Positions 51,331 to 61,290 of a DNA stretch of 64,000 nt are shown in pieces. This DNA is from Prorocentrum cordatum. Taxonomy: Eukaryota > Sar > Dinophyceae > Prorocentrales > Prorocentraceae. The stretch covers positions 1 through 64,000 of the forward strand of contig CAUYUJ010001338.1 of the NCBI GenBank assembly GCA_963575745.1, in the 5' to 3' direction. The position numbers and the translations under genes were made by a program. Within the stretch, counting starts at the first letter, position 1. Each line of letters starts with the position of its first letter. The notes under the pieces were generated by a model. That model worked only from the letters and a program-made list of their open reading frames with translations, ran no database searches and was not told the origin of the DNA.

Positions 51331-53744
51331 CGGGTCCACGACCACGCGTGCCGCTTCCCCCCGGCGGTGCACGTGTTTTCGGAGGGGGGCCCAGCGGCGG
51401 TGGCCCGCCGCCTGCTGGTGAGTTGTACTCGCTGGGCGATCGTGCTGGACGACAGCGTGATCTATTTCCACTGCCAGGGCCCGGTCAACAGCATCGGGCA
51501 TCTCCGGAGGCGCAGGGCATCTCTTGTCCACGTTCGGCGGCGCGTCGGGTTCTCCGCAAGGGCCGCGCCAACTCGATGGAGGGCGAGATCGTTCGGACCC
51601 TCAACGAGCTGTGCCTTGGCCAGCCCTGGCACCCCGTCAGCCATCTTCAGTCCATCAGCGCGGGCCAGCGGCAGGCCCTGGACAACGTTCGAGACGCAGT
51701 CCGACGGTTCGGCGCGCCCCCGGAGGGATTGACTGGCTCAGGAGCCCTTGAGGAGCTCCCAGTTCTCAGCGACTACGCTGGCGAGAGCGCCATAGTCGCT
51801 CCGCTCGACTTTGACAATATCAATAGTCTCTCGCTTCCAGACGAGGGTTTCAAGCCCGTGCCGCTTGACGCGCTGGGAGGGGATGCTGGCCGAAAGATAG
51901 TCGAGCGGCTTCACGGTATGATGTTGCCCCAGTCTGAGGGTCGCGCTTGGATCGAGTCTGAGGGCCCCCGGAAGCTCCACACCGACCCGGCGCTGAGGAA
52001 CCCCAAGCTGCATGTCCAGCTGCTACGGATCCTCGAGCGTCGGAATCTTCTCGATTTCTACAAGGACAAGTGTTGCAACGTAGGTGTCTTCTTCGTTTAC
52101 AAGAAGTCGGGTACGCTGCGGCTCATCCTGGACGGCAGGCACGCATCTCTGCACTTCCAGGACCCCGACAAGGTCGCTCTAGCGTCGGGTGCGACCTTCG
52201 CCGGCCTCCACGTGGACGGGGGCAAGCCCATCGCGGCGGCGGAGGTCGACCTGGCGGACGCGTTCTACACGATGCTGCTGCCCCCGAAGTTCAGGAGGTA
52301 CTTCGCGCTCCCTGGCTGCCGCGCTGGGCTGCTGGGCCTCGAGAGCACCGCGGACGGGCGGCGCCTGGCGGGAACCGACCTGGTGTACCCGTGCTTCAGG
52401 TGCCCCCCGATGGGCTGCTCCTTTCAGCCTCTGGATCTGCCAGACGACGCCGGAGGGGATGGCTCTGAAGGTGCCCCAGCTCTCCCTCGCGAACCGCTTC
52501 GTGGACCGCCGACCTGTGCCGCTGGTGTCCGAGGGTGTGATACAATGCGATCAGCCGCTCTACGGACTTGGAGACGGCGGTCGCCGCTGCGTCGGCCGTG
52601 GACTCGAACCTTCGCGCAGCGGGTCTCCCTACCCACGGAGTCGAGAGCAGCTTTGGCGCCGTGGCACTGGGCTGGCAGTTCGACGAGAAATTCCCGATCG
52701 TTGGGCTGAACCCAGCGCTCCGCTGGAGCTGCGGTTGGCCTTCCTGGAGCTGTGTCGGAGGGGATATGCCTCGGGCAAGACGATCTCGCGCGTGGTGTCC
52801 TATTTCACCTCGCGGGGTCTGATTCGCCGAGAGCTTCTGGCCGCTCTCAACTCGCTGTACGCTTTTTCTGCCCAGTATGGAGGCCGCGCTGCGCGGCTGT
52901 GGCCCTCTTGCCTCCGCGAGCTTCGCTGGTGCGCCAGCCTCCTCGCGTTCTGTTTCCGGGACGCTGGCGCCCCGTTCGACAGCACCCTCACGATGGTTGA
53001 CTCCTCGCGGTGGGGAGTTGGAGTCACTTAGAAAAAGTCGTCTGCCCCAGTCGCTCGTGAGCTCTCCAAGTACAATGAGAGATGGAGATTCAGTACTCAT
53101 CAGGAGTCCGAGATGTCGCATCGGCCCCACGCCTTCAAGTCGGCGACCTCCGCCGACCCCTTCACCCCAGAGTCGGTCTTCACCTTCGACTGCTCCTGGA
53201 ACCCGAAGGCCCCGATCAAGGAGCCCCTGGAGGCGCCCGTAGAGGAGCCCGTCAAGGAGTCAGTGATGAAGGGGGTGCCCATGGAGGAGGAGATGGTCAT
53301 GACATCGAGGAGGAGGAGGAGTTCCCCGAAATCCCATACGACGTCTGGGCGAAAGGCTGGGTCCCCGTGGTGTCTCATCGCTGGAGTCGTTCAGAGCATC
53401 AGGTTGTCTTGGAGGCCCGCGGCATGGTCGTGGCCGTTCGTCGTTTCCTTCGACGTGTCTCATCATTCAACCGATGCCATCTCTGCTTGGGCGACTGTTT
53501 GGGAGCCATCCTGGCCGCCACCAAGGGGCGTTCGTCGCGGCGGGAGATGGGCCGCGCGCGCCGGCAGCTGGCGCCCCTTTCGCTGGCTAGCGGCGCTGCA
53601 TTCTTCTGGCGCTGGGTCCCCTCGGAGAAGAACTCGGCCGACCGCGCCTCCAGGAACCTGCCGGGCGTGGGCTACGCGGCCGCGGCGGCCGATTCCTGCT
53701 TCCTCGGCGCAGCCGCTGGCCGCCCCGGCCCTGCGAGCGGGCAC
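51327..53744 (+). pseudogene. DIRS-like element 1, reverse transcriptase-RNase H
   Basis: From ATG 51327 the frame gives an N-terminal domain, then the polymerase: NVGVFFVYKKSGTLRLILDG (about 52077-52140), AAAEVDLADAFYTMLLPPKF (motif A, about 52235-52290) and CPPMGCSF (motif B, about 52400). Frameshifts follow. LGWQFDEKFPIVGLNPALRW and SRVVSYFTSRGLIRRELLAA (about 52670-52850) are the connection. STLTMVDSSRWGVGVT (about 52982-53027), HQVVLEARGMVVAVRRFLRR (about 53398-53460) and FFWRWVPSEKNSADRASRNL (about 53602-53660) are RNase H blocks. I could not find motif C (YVDN); the frame breaks where it should be, near 52540, so the polymerase is inactive. Confidence 0.75.
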
Positions 53745-53942
53745 GGAGGGCCTGCTGGCGAGAGCTGGGCCGACATCGGGCCCCCGCCCGGCCTCGAAGA
53801 GGAGGCTTGCTGGCCTTCCGTCTGGGCGAGCCCCCGCGACGGCAGCCGCGAGCCCGGCGGGGCCTTGGGAGCTGGCAGCCGAGTCGCTGGGCCGCCCGGG
53901 GCGGGCGAGCCGCCGCCAGGCGAGGCAGCCCCGTGGCGGGAG

Positions 53943-54675
53943 CTGGCGGGATCAGCTCCTGCGGTCGTTCCTCGAGCTGAGGGCCGCGAAGGACAGGACC
54001 GTTTGGAGCTACCAGGTCCGATACCGAGCTTTCCTGACCTGGTCGACAAAGGCGTGCCTGTCGGTGACGAGCGTCACGGACCTGGAGGTCGACTGGATGG
54101 TGGCGTACGACTCCCTGGCCGCCGCCCGAACGGCCGCCCTGACTTCCGTCCTTGGCCTGGGGCCGTCGGAGACGCTGTCGTTGCGCGTCCAGCCAGTCGA
54201 GCAGTTGGTCAGGGCTGGTCCACAACATCTGGGCATGTACTCGATCCTGCGGTTTCCTACGGAGCTCCGGATGATGTCGAAGGCCCTGGGCTACGACACC
54301 AGTCTCCAGGTGGGCAACCCAGAGTTCAGCGGGGTCGACCAGCTGCTGGAATGCCTCGTGGGGAGACGTGCGGTCGACGCGCTCCTGTTCGACCTGGACA
54401 TGAGGCCCTGGGTGCGGGCGCTCCTGCAGGCGGGCGCCGCCCTCGGACTGGGCGCCCTCGGCCCCCCAATGCCGTATCAGCTGCGCCACGGGGGGCCATC
54501 CCCGAGCGTCCGACAAACGCTTGGACGTTCGGCAACATCAAGAAGCGCAGGCAGTGGGAGGCCGTCAGGAGCCTCATGCAGTACGCGAGGGATGGTCATG
54601 TTCAAGTGGTGCTGTGGCGTCTGCATCCCGTCCTACAGTCTCGGGCCCACGGTTGCGTCGTGACTATTGGAGGCA
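53943..54675 (+). pseudogene. DIRS-like element 1, tyrosine recombinase
   Basis: An N-terminal helical part (LLRSFLELRAAKDRTVWSYQ, then VRYRAFLTW) is followed by a core-like region ending PYQLRHGG (about 54471-54494), which holds the catalytic R-H-x-x motif. A frameshift near 54495 then gives NIKKRRQW and VRSLMQYARDGHVQ (about 54534-54605), where the Tyr would be the nucleophile. R-H-G-G...R.W......Y is the recombinase signature of DIRS-type retroelements, which integrate by site-specific recombination instead of a DDE integrase. The frameshift between the motifs makes this copy non-functional. Confidence 0.65.
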
Positions 54676-54679
54676 CCCT

Positions 54680-55480
54680 ATGCAGAATCTGAGCTCCTGG
54701 GCCCACCTGACCGACTCGAAGGTGCACCTGGAGGTCTTCAGTGGCTCCGGGAATTGGTCCCGGGCGCTGCGGCGGAGCATGACTTCTCGCCTGGCGCCGC
54801 GGGTCTTCGAGCTGGACGTGGACCATGATGAACCCAACCTCGGTGGCCTCAGCCGACGGCGGGCCCAGCGCGTGGTGCGCGGGTGGCTCCGTGGTGGCCT
54901 GCTGCATGGCGTCTGGCTTGGGATGCCCTGCAGATCGTGGTCACGGGCACGGAATCGCCCCAACGGGCCACCACCCCTGCGGGACGCTGCCCACGTGCAT
55001 GGCCTGCCCCACCTGTCGTCGGCCGACTCCCTCAAAGTCGAGACGGGTAACAGGTTATCGCAGTTCTCTTTCAGCCTTTTTTTGGAATGTGCCAGGCGCG
55101 GAGTCCCCGCAGCAATCGAGAACCCTTCCACCTCGTGGGTCTGGCAGACCCGTTGGGCCCAGCATGCTGCGCGCCAGCCAGGGGTTAAGACTGTGGAGTT
55201 TGATTTCTGCGCCTTCGGCACAGCTTGGAGGAAGAGAACCCGTGTGATATATGCTCATCTCAATTTTGACTCGATCAGCTTTTGCACGTGTACAGGGCGT
55301 GGCCTTTGTTCTTTCACGCACCGTCCACACCGAGCTCTGGAAGGCAAGACGCCTTCCGGAGCTTTCTGGACCAAAATTGCCGAGCCTTACCCGCCCAGCT
55401 TGTCCAGTGCCCTTGCCAGAGCCTATCGTGAAGCTAGATTGTCATCCACGCACCAAGCCTTGGTGCGATTGGCGGCCTAG
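54680..55480 (+). CDS. DIRS-like element 1, C5-methyltransferase-like domain
   Basis: An open frame of 266 codons from ATG 54680. It shows KVHLEVFSGSGNWSRALRR (motif I-like, SAM-binding loop F-S-G-S-G), FELDVDHDEPNLGGL (acidic strand end), LHGVWLGMPCRSWSRARNRP (motif IV-like P-C), GVPAAIENPSTSWVW (motif VI-like E-N-P), and FDFCAFGTAWRKRTRVIY. FSG..., PC and ENP/ENV in this order are typical of cytosine-C5 DNA methyltransferases, where Cys attacks the base and Glu activates it. The target-recognition part is not recognised. It is the only intact domain of the element. Element 2 carries a broken homologue (62700-63231). Activity is inference. Confidence 0.65.
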   Translation: MQNLSSWAHLTDSKVHLEVFSGSGNWSRALRRSMTSRLAPRVFELDVDHDEPNLGGLSRRRAQRVVRGWLRGGLLHGVWLGMPCRSWSRARNRPNGPPPLRDAAHVHGLPHLSSADSLKVETGNRLSQFSFSLFLECARRGVPAAIENPSTSWVWQTRWAQHAARQPGVKTVEFDFCAFGTAWRKRTRVIYAHLNFDSISFCTCTGRGLCSFTHRPHRALEGKTPSGAFWTKIAEPYPPSLSSALARAYREARLSSTHQALVRLAA

Positions 55481-55819
55481 GGCCAGTTAGATCTTCGGAG
55501 AGATGTTTCGAGGTCGCTGTTGTTTGTCCTGGCCTCCCGCGTCTCTGCTCGACGCGGATGGATGTTGCACTCTGGCTGGACAACGTTTGCGAACAGACAC
55601 TGTCGAGATGCTGGCCTGGAAATAGAAATAGAGCGGGGTCGACGACATACATACATACAGATACATACATACATAGATACATACATACAAATATACATAC
55701 ATACATACATACATACATACATACATACATACATACATACATACATACATACACACACATACATGCATGCATGCATACATGCATGCATACATGCAAACAA
55801 ACACACATACATACATACA
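55481..55819. repeat. Element 1 right flank and (ATAC)n microsatellite
   Basis: Bases 55481-55650 are non-coding. Bases 55651-55819 are ATAC/ATGC repeats like those at 49310-49430 and in the same orientation, so the DIRS-like element is bracketed by one type of microsatellite. Confidence 0.8.
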
Positions 55820-56481
55820 CTGTGAGGAAGAGGGATTATCTTGCAGTTGCCGTGAAAACCCACTGTTGCGAGTGAGTTGGTATGGTGGGTTTCCTGGGGG
55901 CGTTTTCAAGCCGTCTCCTCTGCTTGCTGAGCCGTCTTGGGGCCTTGTTGCGGCCGTCTTGGGCCTCTCCAGGCCGTCATGGGGGTCTCTTGGAGCTTCT
56001 TTGGAGCGGTCTGGGGGCCCGATTGGGTTGTCTTGGGGCCTTATTGGGCTGTGTGGAGTCCCTCGGGGAACCTTTTTGGGGCGCCTTGAGGCCCTCTTGG
56101 GCTGTTTTGGGAATATGTTGGGCCGTCTTGGGCGCCTCCTGGTAACCTCTTGGTCGCCTGTTGGGTATCTTGAGGTGATCTTGAGTTTTGTTGGGGCCGT
56201 CTTGGAGGCTCAACAAGGCTAGAAAGAGAATGCAAGAGAGAGAGGGGGGGGGAAGGATGGACAAGGAAGATGGGGAGGGGGTAAAGTGAAAGCAGTACGG
56301 TGGAGAATAGATACGAGGAGGAGGAGGAGGAGGAGGAGGAAAGAAAGCGGGAAATGAGGAGGAGGAGGACGACGACGACGACGACGATGAGGAGAACGAG
56401 GAGGACGGGGAGAGGGAGGAGGACCACGACGACGACGAGGGAGGATGTGGGAGGAGGGGATGCCCTCCCGCCAACCGTCTT
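55820..56481. repeat. GGCCTCTTGG-type array and GGA/GAC repeats
   Basis: Bases 55910-56215 are the GGCC(G/T)TCTTGGG family in + orientation. Bases 56310-56450 are GGA and GAC repeats. No gene. Confidence 0.75.
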
Positions 56482-56651
56482 AGTCGGGCGTGTCCCTCTA
56501 CAGGAAGGAATAGTCGGGCGTGCCCCTCTACAGGAGGAAAGAACATAGTCTGGGGATGATCTTAGAAAAAATAATAGATCATTGTGGTGCATCTTTTGAC
56601 TGTTTTTGTTTTTCATCCAAAATCCGCCTGTAGGGGGGGCATGCCCGACCT
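56482..56651. mobile_element. Family Z inverted-repeat element, copy 3, left of the OLA1 exon
   Basis: The left arm is doubled: AGTCGGGCGTGTCCCTCTAC, then AGG at 56482, and AGTCGGGCGTGCCCCTCTAC, then AGGAGG at 56512. The right arm AATCCGCCTGTAGGGGGGGC, then ATGCCCGACCT, ends at 56651, 19 bp before the OLA1 exon. The interior matches copy 2 at both ends. Confidence 0.75.
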
Positions 56652-56670
56652 AGCAATAGTCCTCGCGCAG

Positions 56671-56781
56671 GCGTGGACCATCCGCAAGGGCTTCAAGGCG
56701 CCCCAGGCCGCGGGCTGCATCCACACCGACTTTGAGAAGAAGTTTATCATGGCGGAGGTGCAGGCTTTCTCGGACCTGAAG
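56671..56781 (+). CDS. OLA1: OLA1/YchF exon (TGS domain)
   Basis: After the acceptor CTCGCGCAG the frame encodes 37 residues: [20 protein letters not shown], then [17 protein letters not shown]. This is the most conserved part of the OLA1/YchF TGS domain (AWTIRKGTKAPQAAGkIHTD, then FEkGFImAEVm...DfKe), which helps the ATPase bind the ribosome. Differences are Phe for Thr, Cys for Lys or Val, and Lys for Gly. It follows directly, in phase 0, on the exon at 31708-31809. The end after AAG (56781) is inferred: the frame then reads EPPIF and leaves the family. GA follows, an allowed but unusual dinoflagellate donor. The last exon (…AGKYR..G..Y.V.DGD...F.FN) is not in the window. Confidence 0.9.
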
Positions 56782-56795
56782 GAACCGCCGATCTT

Positions 56796-56964
56796 CCCTG
56801 AGATCCTGGCGTTGCAGTTTTTTTCACACTGAGCGTTCTCGCCCAATTTCGGGCCCCGGGGCCCTCACAGATCGATCCGGTTCGAAAAAATGACGCAGAA
56901 AGGTGAAGTCCTGGCGTGATGTTTCTCGATGGAGCAATTTTTTTCGCAACGTCGGATCTCAAGG
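56796..56964. mobile_element. Family Y inverted-repeat element, right of the OLA1 exon
   Basis: CCCTGAGATCC (56796-56806) and GGATCTCAAGG (56954-56964) bound 169 bp, with core GGGCCCCGGGGCCCTCACAG, then ATCGATCCGGTTCGAAAAAA. TT lies on both sides. It begins 14 bp after the proposed exon end. Confidence 0.8.
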
Positions 56965-57411
56965 TTCTGCTGCCACTCTTGGCTCTAGGAGGCCCGCACA
57001 CCGCAGCGGCTCTGCGCCAGAGTGGGGGGCGAGTGGGCCACGGTCTGGGACGGAGCGGATCGCACGCACCTCGCCTGGATCATCCACGGTGGGCGCCCCG
57101 CCAACAGCGCAGTCGGCGACGACGCCCCAGCGGGAAACGACGGCCTCCTCCAGCTCGGCCTCCGGAGGCATCCGCGGGGGCCCCAGAGACCTCCGGGGGG
57201 CCTCCTGGGCCAGGGGTCAGCTTCGGGCCACGCAAGGAGGAAGAGGAGCAAGAAGGCGCTCCCTCCTGCACTCCCCTCCCCTCCCTCCCTCCCCCCTCAC
57301 CCTCCCTCCCGGTGGTATTTCCTCCCTCCTCCACCTCCGCCTTCCTCTCCGCCTTCTCCTCCGCCTCCTCCTGCCCCAGTTTTCGACACGTGCTCCGCCC
57401 TGCAGGTTCTG
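56965..57411 (+). other. Coding-like segment (57022-57180) and pyrimidine tract
   Basis: Bases about 57022-57180 read VGGEWATVWDGADRTHLAWI, then IHGGRPANSAVGDD with third positions nearly all G or C, so this is probably or formerly an exon or the start of the following retroelement ORF1. No family is recognised. Bases 57271-57373 are pyrimidine-rich and end CCTCCTGCCCCAG. Confidence 0.35.
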
Positions 57412-59066
57412 GCCGACGCGATGCCTTTGCCATCGCTGTTGCTCAGGTTTCAGAGGCGGCCACCTGCCAGAGCCCTGCATGCTCCCGGAGGGCCTCCCTG
57501 CGCTGCTGGGCGCCTCCCTGGCTGGACCTGGCGCGTCGCGCAGGCGCTGGACCTGGCGAGGCAGCGCATTGTGCAGAGCCAGTTCGCGGCCTGCGTGTGG
57601 CTCGCGCTGTGCTCCACCTTCCTGATTGGGGTCGTCACGGGGTTCGCCTGCGCCCACTGCTGCCCTGTCTGCTCACTTCCGGCCTGGGAGGCGGGTCGCC
57701 GCGCAGTGGAGGGCCAGCGGGTCGTGGGAGATCCGCGTCCTCATCGCGCGGTGCGGCGCGGTCGAGGCGAAGGTCGAGGGCGACGCGAGCGCGACTCCAG
57801 CTCAGGAAGCAGCGGGTCTGATCTGGTACGCGCTGACGCCCGATTTGGGCATCTACCCGCACGTCCTCGCAGTCGACGAGGGGTTCCTGAAGCGTCTCGT
57901 GTGCTTCGACAACAGTGGCGCGGCGATCGCGGGATCGAACTCGGGGACGAAATGGCCTCGCAGGAGTGCGGCATACGGCGACGAGTGGGACGCCAGCCCT
58001 CTGGAAGTGATGGAGGCTCTGGAGTTCGTGCAGCCGCCGCCGCCCGCCGGCCTGTCGCCAGGGGCCCGCCTGACCGGGAAGCAGCCGTTCCCAAGAGCGG
58101 GCGGGGGTACGAGGTCGTCACCAGCTCCAGCGACTGACTACGACGCCGGCGCCAACGAGCTGCCCGGCGCCTCGCCTCTGGAGTGTTTCGGTCTCATCTC
58201 AATTGACGGGGCTGGTGATAGGCAAAGGCTGGCCAGTTTGAAGGTAGACTCGGTGAGGATGGGCGATTACGCATTCGCGAAACGGGGAGGCAGTCTCCTC
58301 GTTGCGGTGGCCGTGGATCCCGCTTCGCCTGGGGCCGATTTCGAGCTGGACGCGCGGCTTTTGCCTACGACCGTCAGCTCCCAAGGCATCCGGCACTTGT
58401 CGTTCAGCAAAGGCGTGAGCCTGCTCACCGAGAGCGCGTGGCCGGGCTGGCCGATCATGGGACCCCGCACGGTGAAGTGGTGCATCGAGTTTCTGGCGCA
58501 GCAAGATCAGCATCCGAGAGCTCGCCACACCAAGTGGTTCCACGAGGCGAACCTGGAGCCCTGGGACGAGGGCGTGCAGGACCACGACTTGGCCATGCGT
58601 ATGTTCGAGATGGCGATCGTGTTCGACCAAGCGAACATCGCCGAGCACGCCGCCTACGAACTGCTGGCCGGAAGGGCCCAGATGGCTGAGTGGCGCCCTC
58701 ATGACAGAGTCCTCGGCCGGTCGAAGGGTGAGCTTTTCGATGATAAATTCCTCTACATGGGCACCGGCGAGAGCCGAGGGCTGCTGATGGCATCTCCCGA
58801 GTTGCCAGAGCAGATCAATAGCGAACTTCATCGTGAGGCGTCCATTGTCAAAGAGAAAAGGAAGGTTCGGGAGGAGAGAGCGCTCGTTCGTGGAGGAGGC
58901 AGCGCGGGAGGCGGCGGAGGCTGTGGATGAGCCTCCAGCAAAGCAGACCTTCAAGAAGGTGCAGCAGCAGGCGGCGGAGCTGGAGCGGCTGCAGGCTGGC
59001 TGCAAGGCGGACGGTTGCAAGGGCGGCCAGAGTTCTGGTCCTGGCGGGGCCGGCGGGGCGGAGTGA
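57412..59066 (+). pseudogene. DIRS-like element 2, ORF1
   Basis: It starts in one frame with a hydrophobic membrane-like segment (ACVWLALCSTFLIGVVTGFA, then CAHCC, about 57582-57660). It continues from about 57715 in a second frame to 58890, then in a third (EEAAREAAEAVDEPPAKQTF...) to TGA 59064-59066. The conserved part reads WPGWPIMGPRTVKWCIEFLA, HTKWFHEANLEPWDEGVQDH, AIVFDQANIAEHAAYELLAG, MGTGESRGLLMASPELPEQI, then NSELHREASIVKEKRKVREE. I know this block from dinoflagellate DIRS-type ORF1. It may act as a gag-like protein, but no function is established. The middle frame of 434 codons is well preserved. Confidence 0.55.
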
Positions 59067-59074
59067 CCTACGAG

Positions 59075-60370
59075 ATGCCCGTGCCGCGGGAGCTGTTCCC
59101 AGTGGACGGCGGCCGCGGCCCCTCGGCGGCCCCTGGCGGAGTTGCCTCGCTAGCTTGTCGCTCGGCCCGCTCGCGGTGCCGTCGGCGACGCTTCATCGAC
59201 AATGGGTTGCACGAGGCTTGTGGGGGGGCTCAATGTTTTGGCAGGCGTTCCAGCGGCGAAGACCAGGACGGGCGCCTCGACGGCTCAGGCAGAGGGCCCC
59301 AGTCACGCGCGACAAATCATCAGCAGCGTGGGTCTCCCCCATGCAGCGCCGCGGAAGGAGCTTTGCGGTGCCGCGCCCGGCTATGACATGGAGCCGGCGC
59401 ATCGCGCTGCGCATCAACGAGACCGAGTTTCTCGATCGCCCCCGGGCACGCGGTGCAAGCCTGCGAGCATGCTGAAGGGTGTGACGTGCTTGATCAGTGG
59501 GTACGATTGCAGCAGCGCGCCCTGCGTCAGAACCCCGCCGACGTTGAAGACATTAGGCCCTACAGCGACCAGAGCCTCGTCAGGGGCCGCAAGGGCTACG
59601 CCATGTTCATCGCAGACCTCTCGAGGCGAGACCTTGTCTTTCTTGGCAAGAGGCGGCTTCATACTGTTGGGGTCTCCCTCGTGCTGACGTTTGACAAAGT
59701 GCGGCTCGGGATGATACAGGACAGTCGAATGGTGGATTCAAGATTCGCGGATCCTGCTTACACCCAGCTGGCCACTGCTTCGGCGTGGAGTTCCACATAG
59801 GTCCGCTCAGACGCCGAGATCAAGTCGGCGCAGGCCGACGTGGACAACACTGTCTACCGCGTCGAGTTGGCGCCGGGCATAGGCGAGCATTTCGCCTTGC
59901 CGGCGGTGAGCAGGGACTGCTTGGTCGCGGCTCAGGACTGCCCCGAATTGCCCGATGGGGCCATGATCTCACCGCTCTTGAACGTTTTGCCTATTGGGCG
60001 GTCCTGGTCGCATCACTTCTGCCAACGGTTACTTGAACAATGCGCGCTGGGTGCTGGGCACCCGGTGACATCGCTCACTCGCGACCGCCACGCGGCTCGG
60101 GACCTTGAAAAAGTCCCCCTTGGCATCGGGGCCCACGTGGACAACGTCGCGGCGGTCAGTCAGGATTTTTCCTTTGCCGCCACTGCTTGTGAACAGATTG
60201 TTGGCAAGATGGAGAGCGCGGGTCTCGCCTGCAGGGGCGCGACGCCGCCCATGGATAACCGAGCGTTCACCAGTATGATTTCAGACGAGAGTACTGCTAT
60301 GACAGCTCCGTGTATATGGAAGACCAGACTGGCGCCGCTCCGGGTTGCTGACAGAGTTGGTCTACTGGCG
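59075..60370 (+). pseudogene. DIRS-like element 2, reverse transcriptase
   Basis: From ATG 59075 (MPVPRELFPVDGG, compare RDLFPLPG in element 1). Frames change several times. Recognisable parts: KGYAMFIADLSRRDLVFLGK (about 59588-59650), SAQADVDNTVYRVELAPGIG, then EHFALP (motif A, about 59830-59900), LNVLPIGRSWSHHFCQRLLE (motif B, about 59978-60040) and GIGAHVDNVAAVSQDFSFAA (motif C with HVDN, Asp at 60140-60142). Motif C is HVDN instead of the usual YVDN. Frameshifts at about 59800 and after 60250 show that it is inactive. Confidence 0.65.
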
Positions 60371-60439
60371 ACGAGCTCGCGCGGCTCATCGGCAATTTCA
60401 CCCGGCGCGCCCTTCTGCGCCGCTGCCTGCCGAGCACGT

Positions 60440-61290
60440 TGTTCCACGTTTACACTTCTGCGAGTAAGGCGGGCAGCTCGGAGCGCAGGCTCTGGGGCGA
60501 GGTGGAGACGGAGCCCAGGCAAGCGGCGGCCCTGGCGCCCGTCGCGCTCGCGGACTGCAGGCGCCTCGACGACGCGACCGCGCTGGCCGCGGACGCCTCG
60601 GGCGCTGGCCACTTCGACTGCGGCGGCCTCGGCGTCGCCGAGCTCGAGCGCGACCCGACGGTTGTCCAGCTCGCCATGGCGCAGAGCTAGCTGTGGCGAT
60701 ACGGCGTGGGCACCACCGTTGCCGCCCGCGCTGCCGCGCTGGGTTTGGCGGCCCCAGGTCTGCCACGCTGCGCGCCCCAGCTCGAGGCGGCGCCGAGCGA
60801 GCCACTGGAGGCGCTGGCGGAGCAGGCAGCTCAGGAGCGGCCGACGCAGGCGGGCGCCAGCCCCCCCGCGGGGGGCCAGCCTGCCGACGCGCTGCACCAG
60901 CGACGCGGCACCGCCGACTTCCTTGCGGCGCCCGAGGAGCTGGTCGGCGACAAGCGCGGCTGGAGGGTGCTGTTCTGCGCGCGGCTCTGGCGGCCCGAGG
61001 ACATCGTGACTCTAGAGGCGCGCGCAGCTCTCATGGGCGCCAGGCACCGCCTGCGAGCTGTCGGGCGCGATCATAGGCGCCACCTCGTGCTGATCGATAA
61101 CCTCGGCCTCGTACTTGCCATGGAAGAAGGACCATCAGCGTTAGCCAGCGTCAATCGTCAGCTTCGTCACCTCGCGGCCCTATCGACCTTCTCAGGGTGC
61201 ATCTTCATCGGGCGCTGGACCCCATCAGAGTGGCAGCCAGGGGGCGCGCCGTCGCGAGTAGCTTTGGCTCAAGTGGCAGACCCTCGAGCA
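60440..61290 (+). pseudogene. DIRS-like element 2, RNase H
   Basis: The first part reads ATALAADASGAGHFDCGGLG, then VAELE (about 60580-60650, the D-A-S...G block). After a frameshift it gives RRGTADFLAAPEELVGDKRG, WRVLFCARLWRPEDIVTLEA, then RAALMGARHRLRAVGRDHRR, HLVLIDNLGLVLAMEEGPSA, and FIGRWTPSEWQPGGAPSRVA (to about 61265). E-A-R-A, L.DN and RW.PSE..P.D.PSR are the other conserved RNase H blocks of DIRS-like elements. The Asp of the last block is Gly. Confidence 0.7.

Larger units (their letters stand above)
31810..56670 (+). other. Proposed 24.9-kb GC-AG intron of OLA1
   Basis: The donor GCGCGG (31810) and acceptor CTCGCGCAG (to 56670) join two OLA1 exons with no change of reading phase (…DETR|AWTIRKG…), exactly as the family requires. 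The intron contains a LINE, a DIRS-like element, and the X, Y, Z and W elements. That the two exons belong to one transcript is inferred from order, strand, phase and complementarity. Independent gene fragments cannot be excluded. Confidence 0.65.

Noticed and set aside
58927-59475. ORF2 start of DIRS-like element 2 at an ATGA overlap (58927)
   Set aside because: The ORF1 frame shifts near 58890 and the coding-like continuation runs to 59066; the real ORF2 start is more likely 59075.
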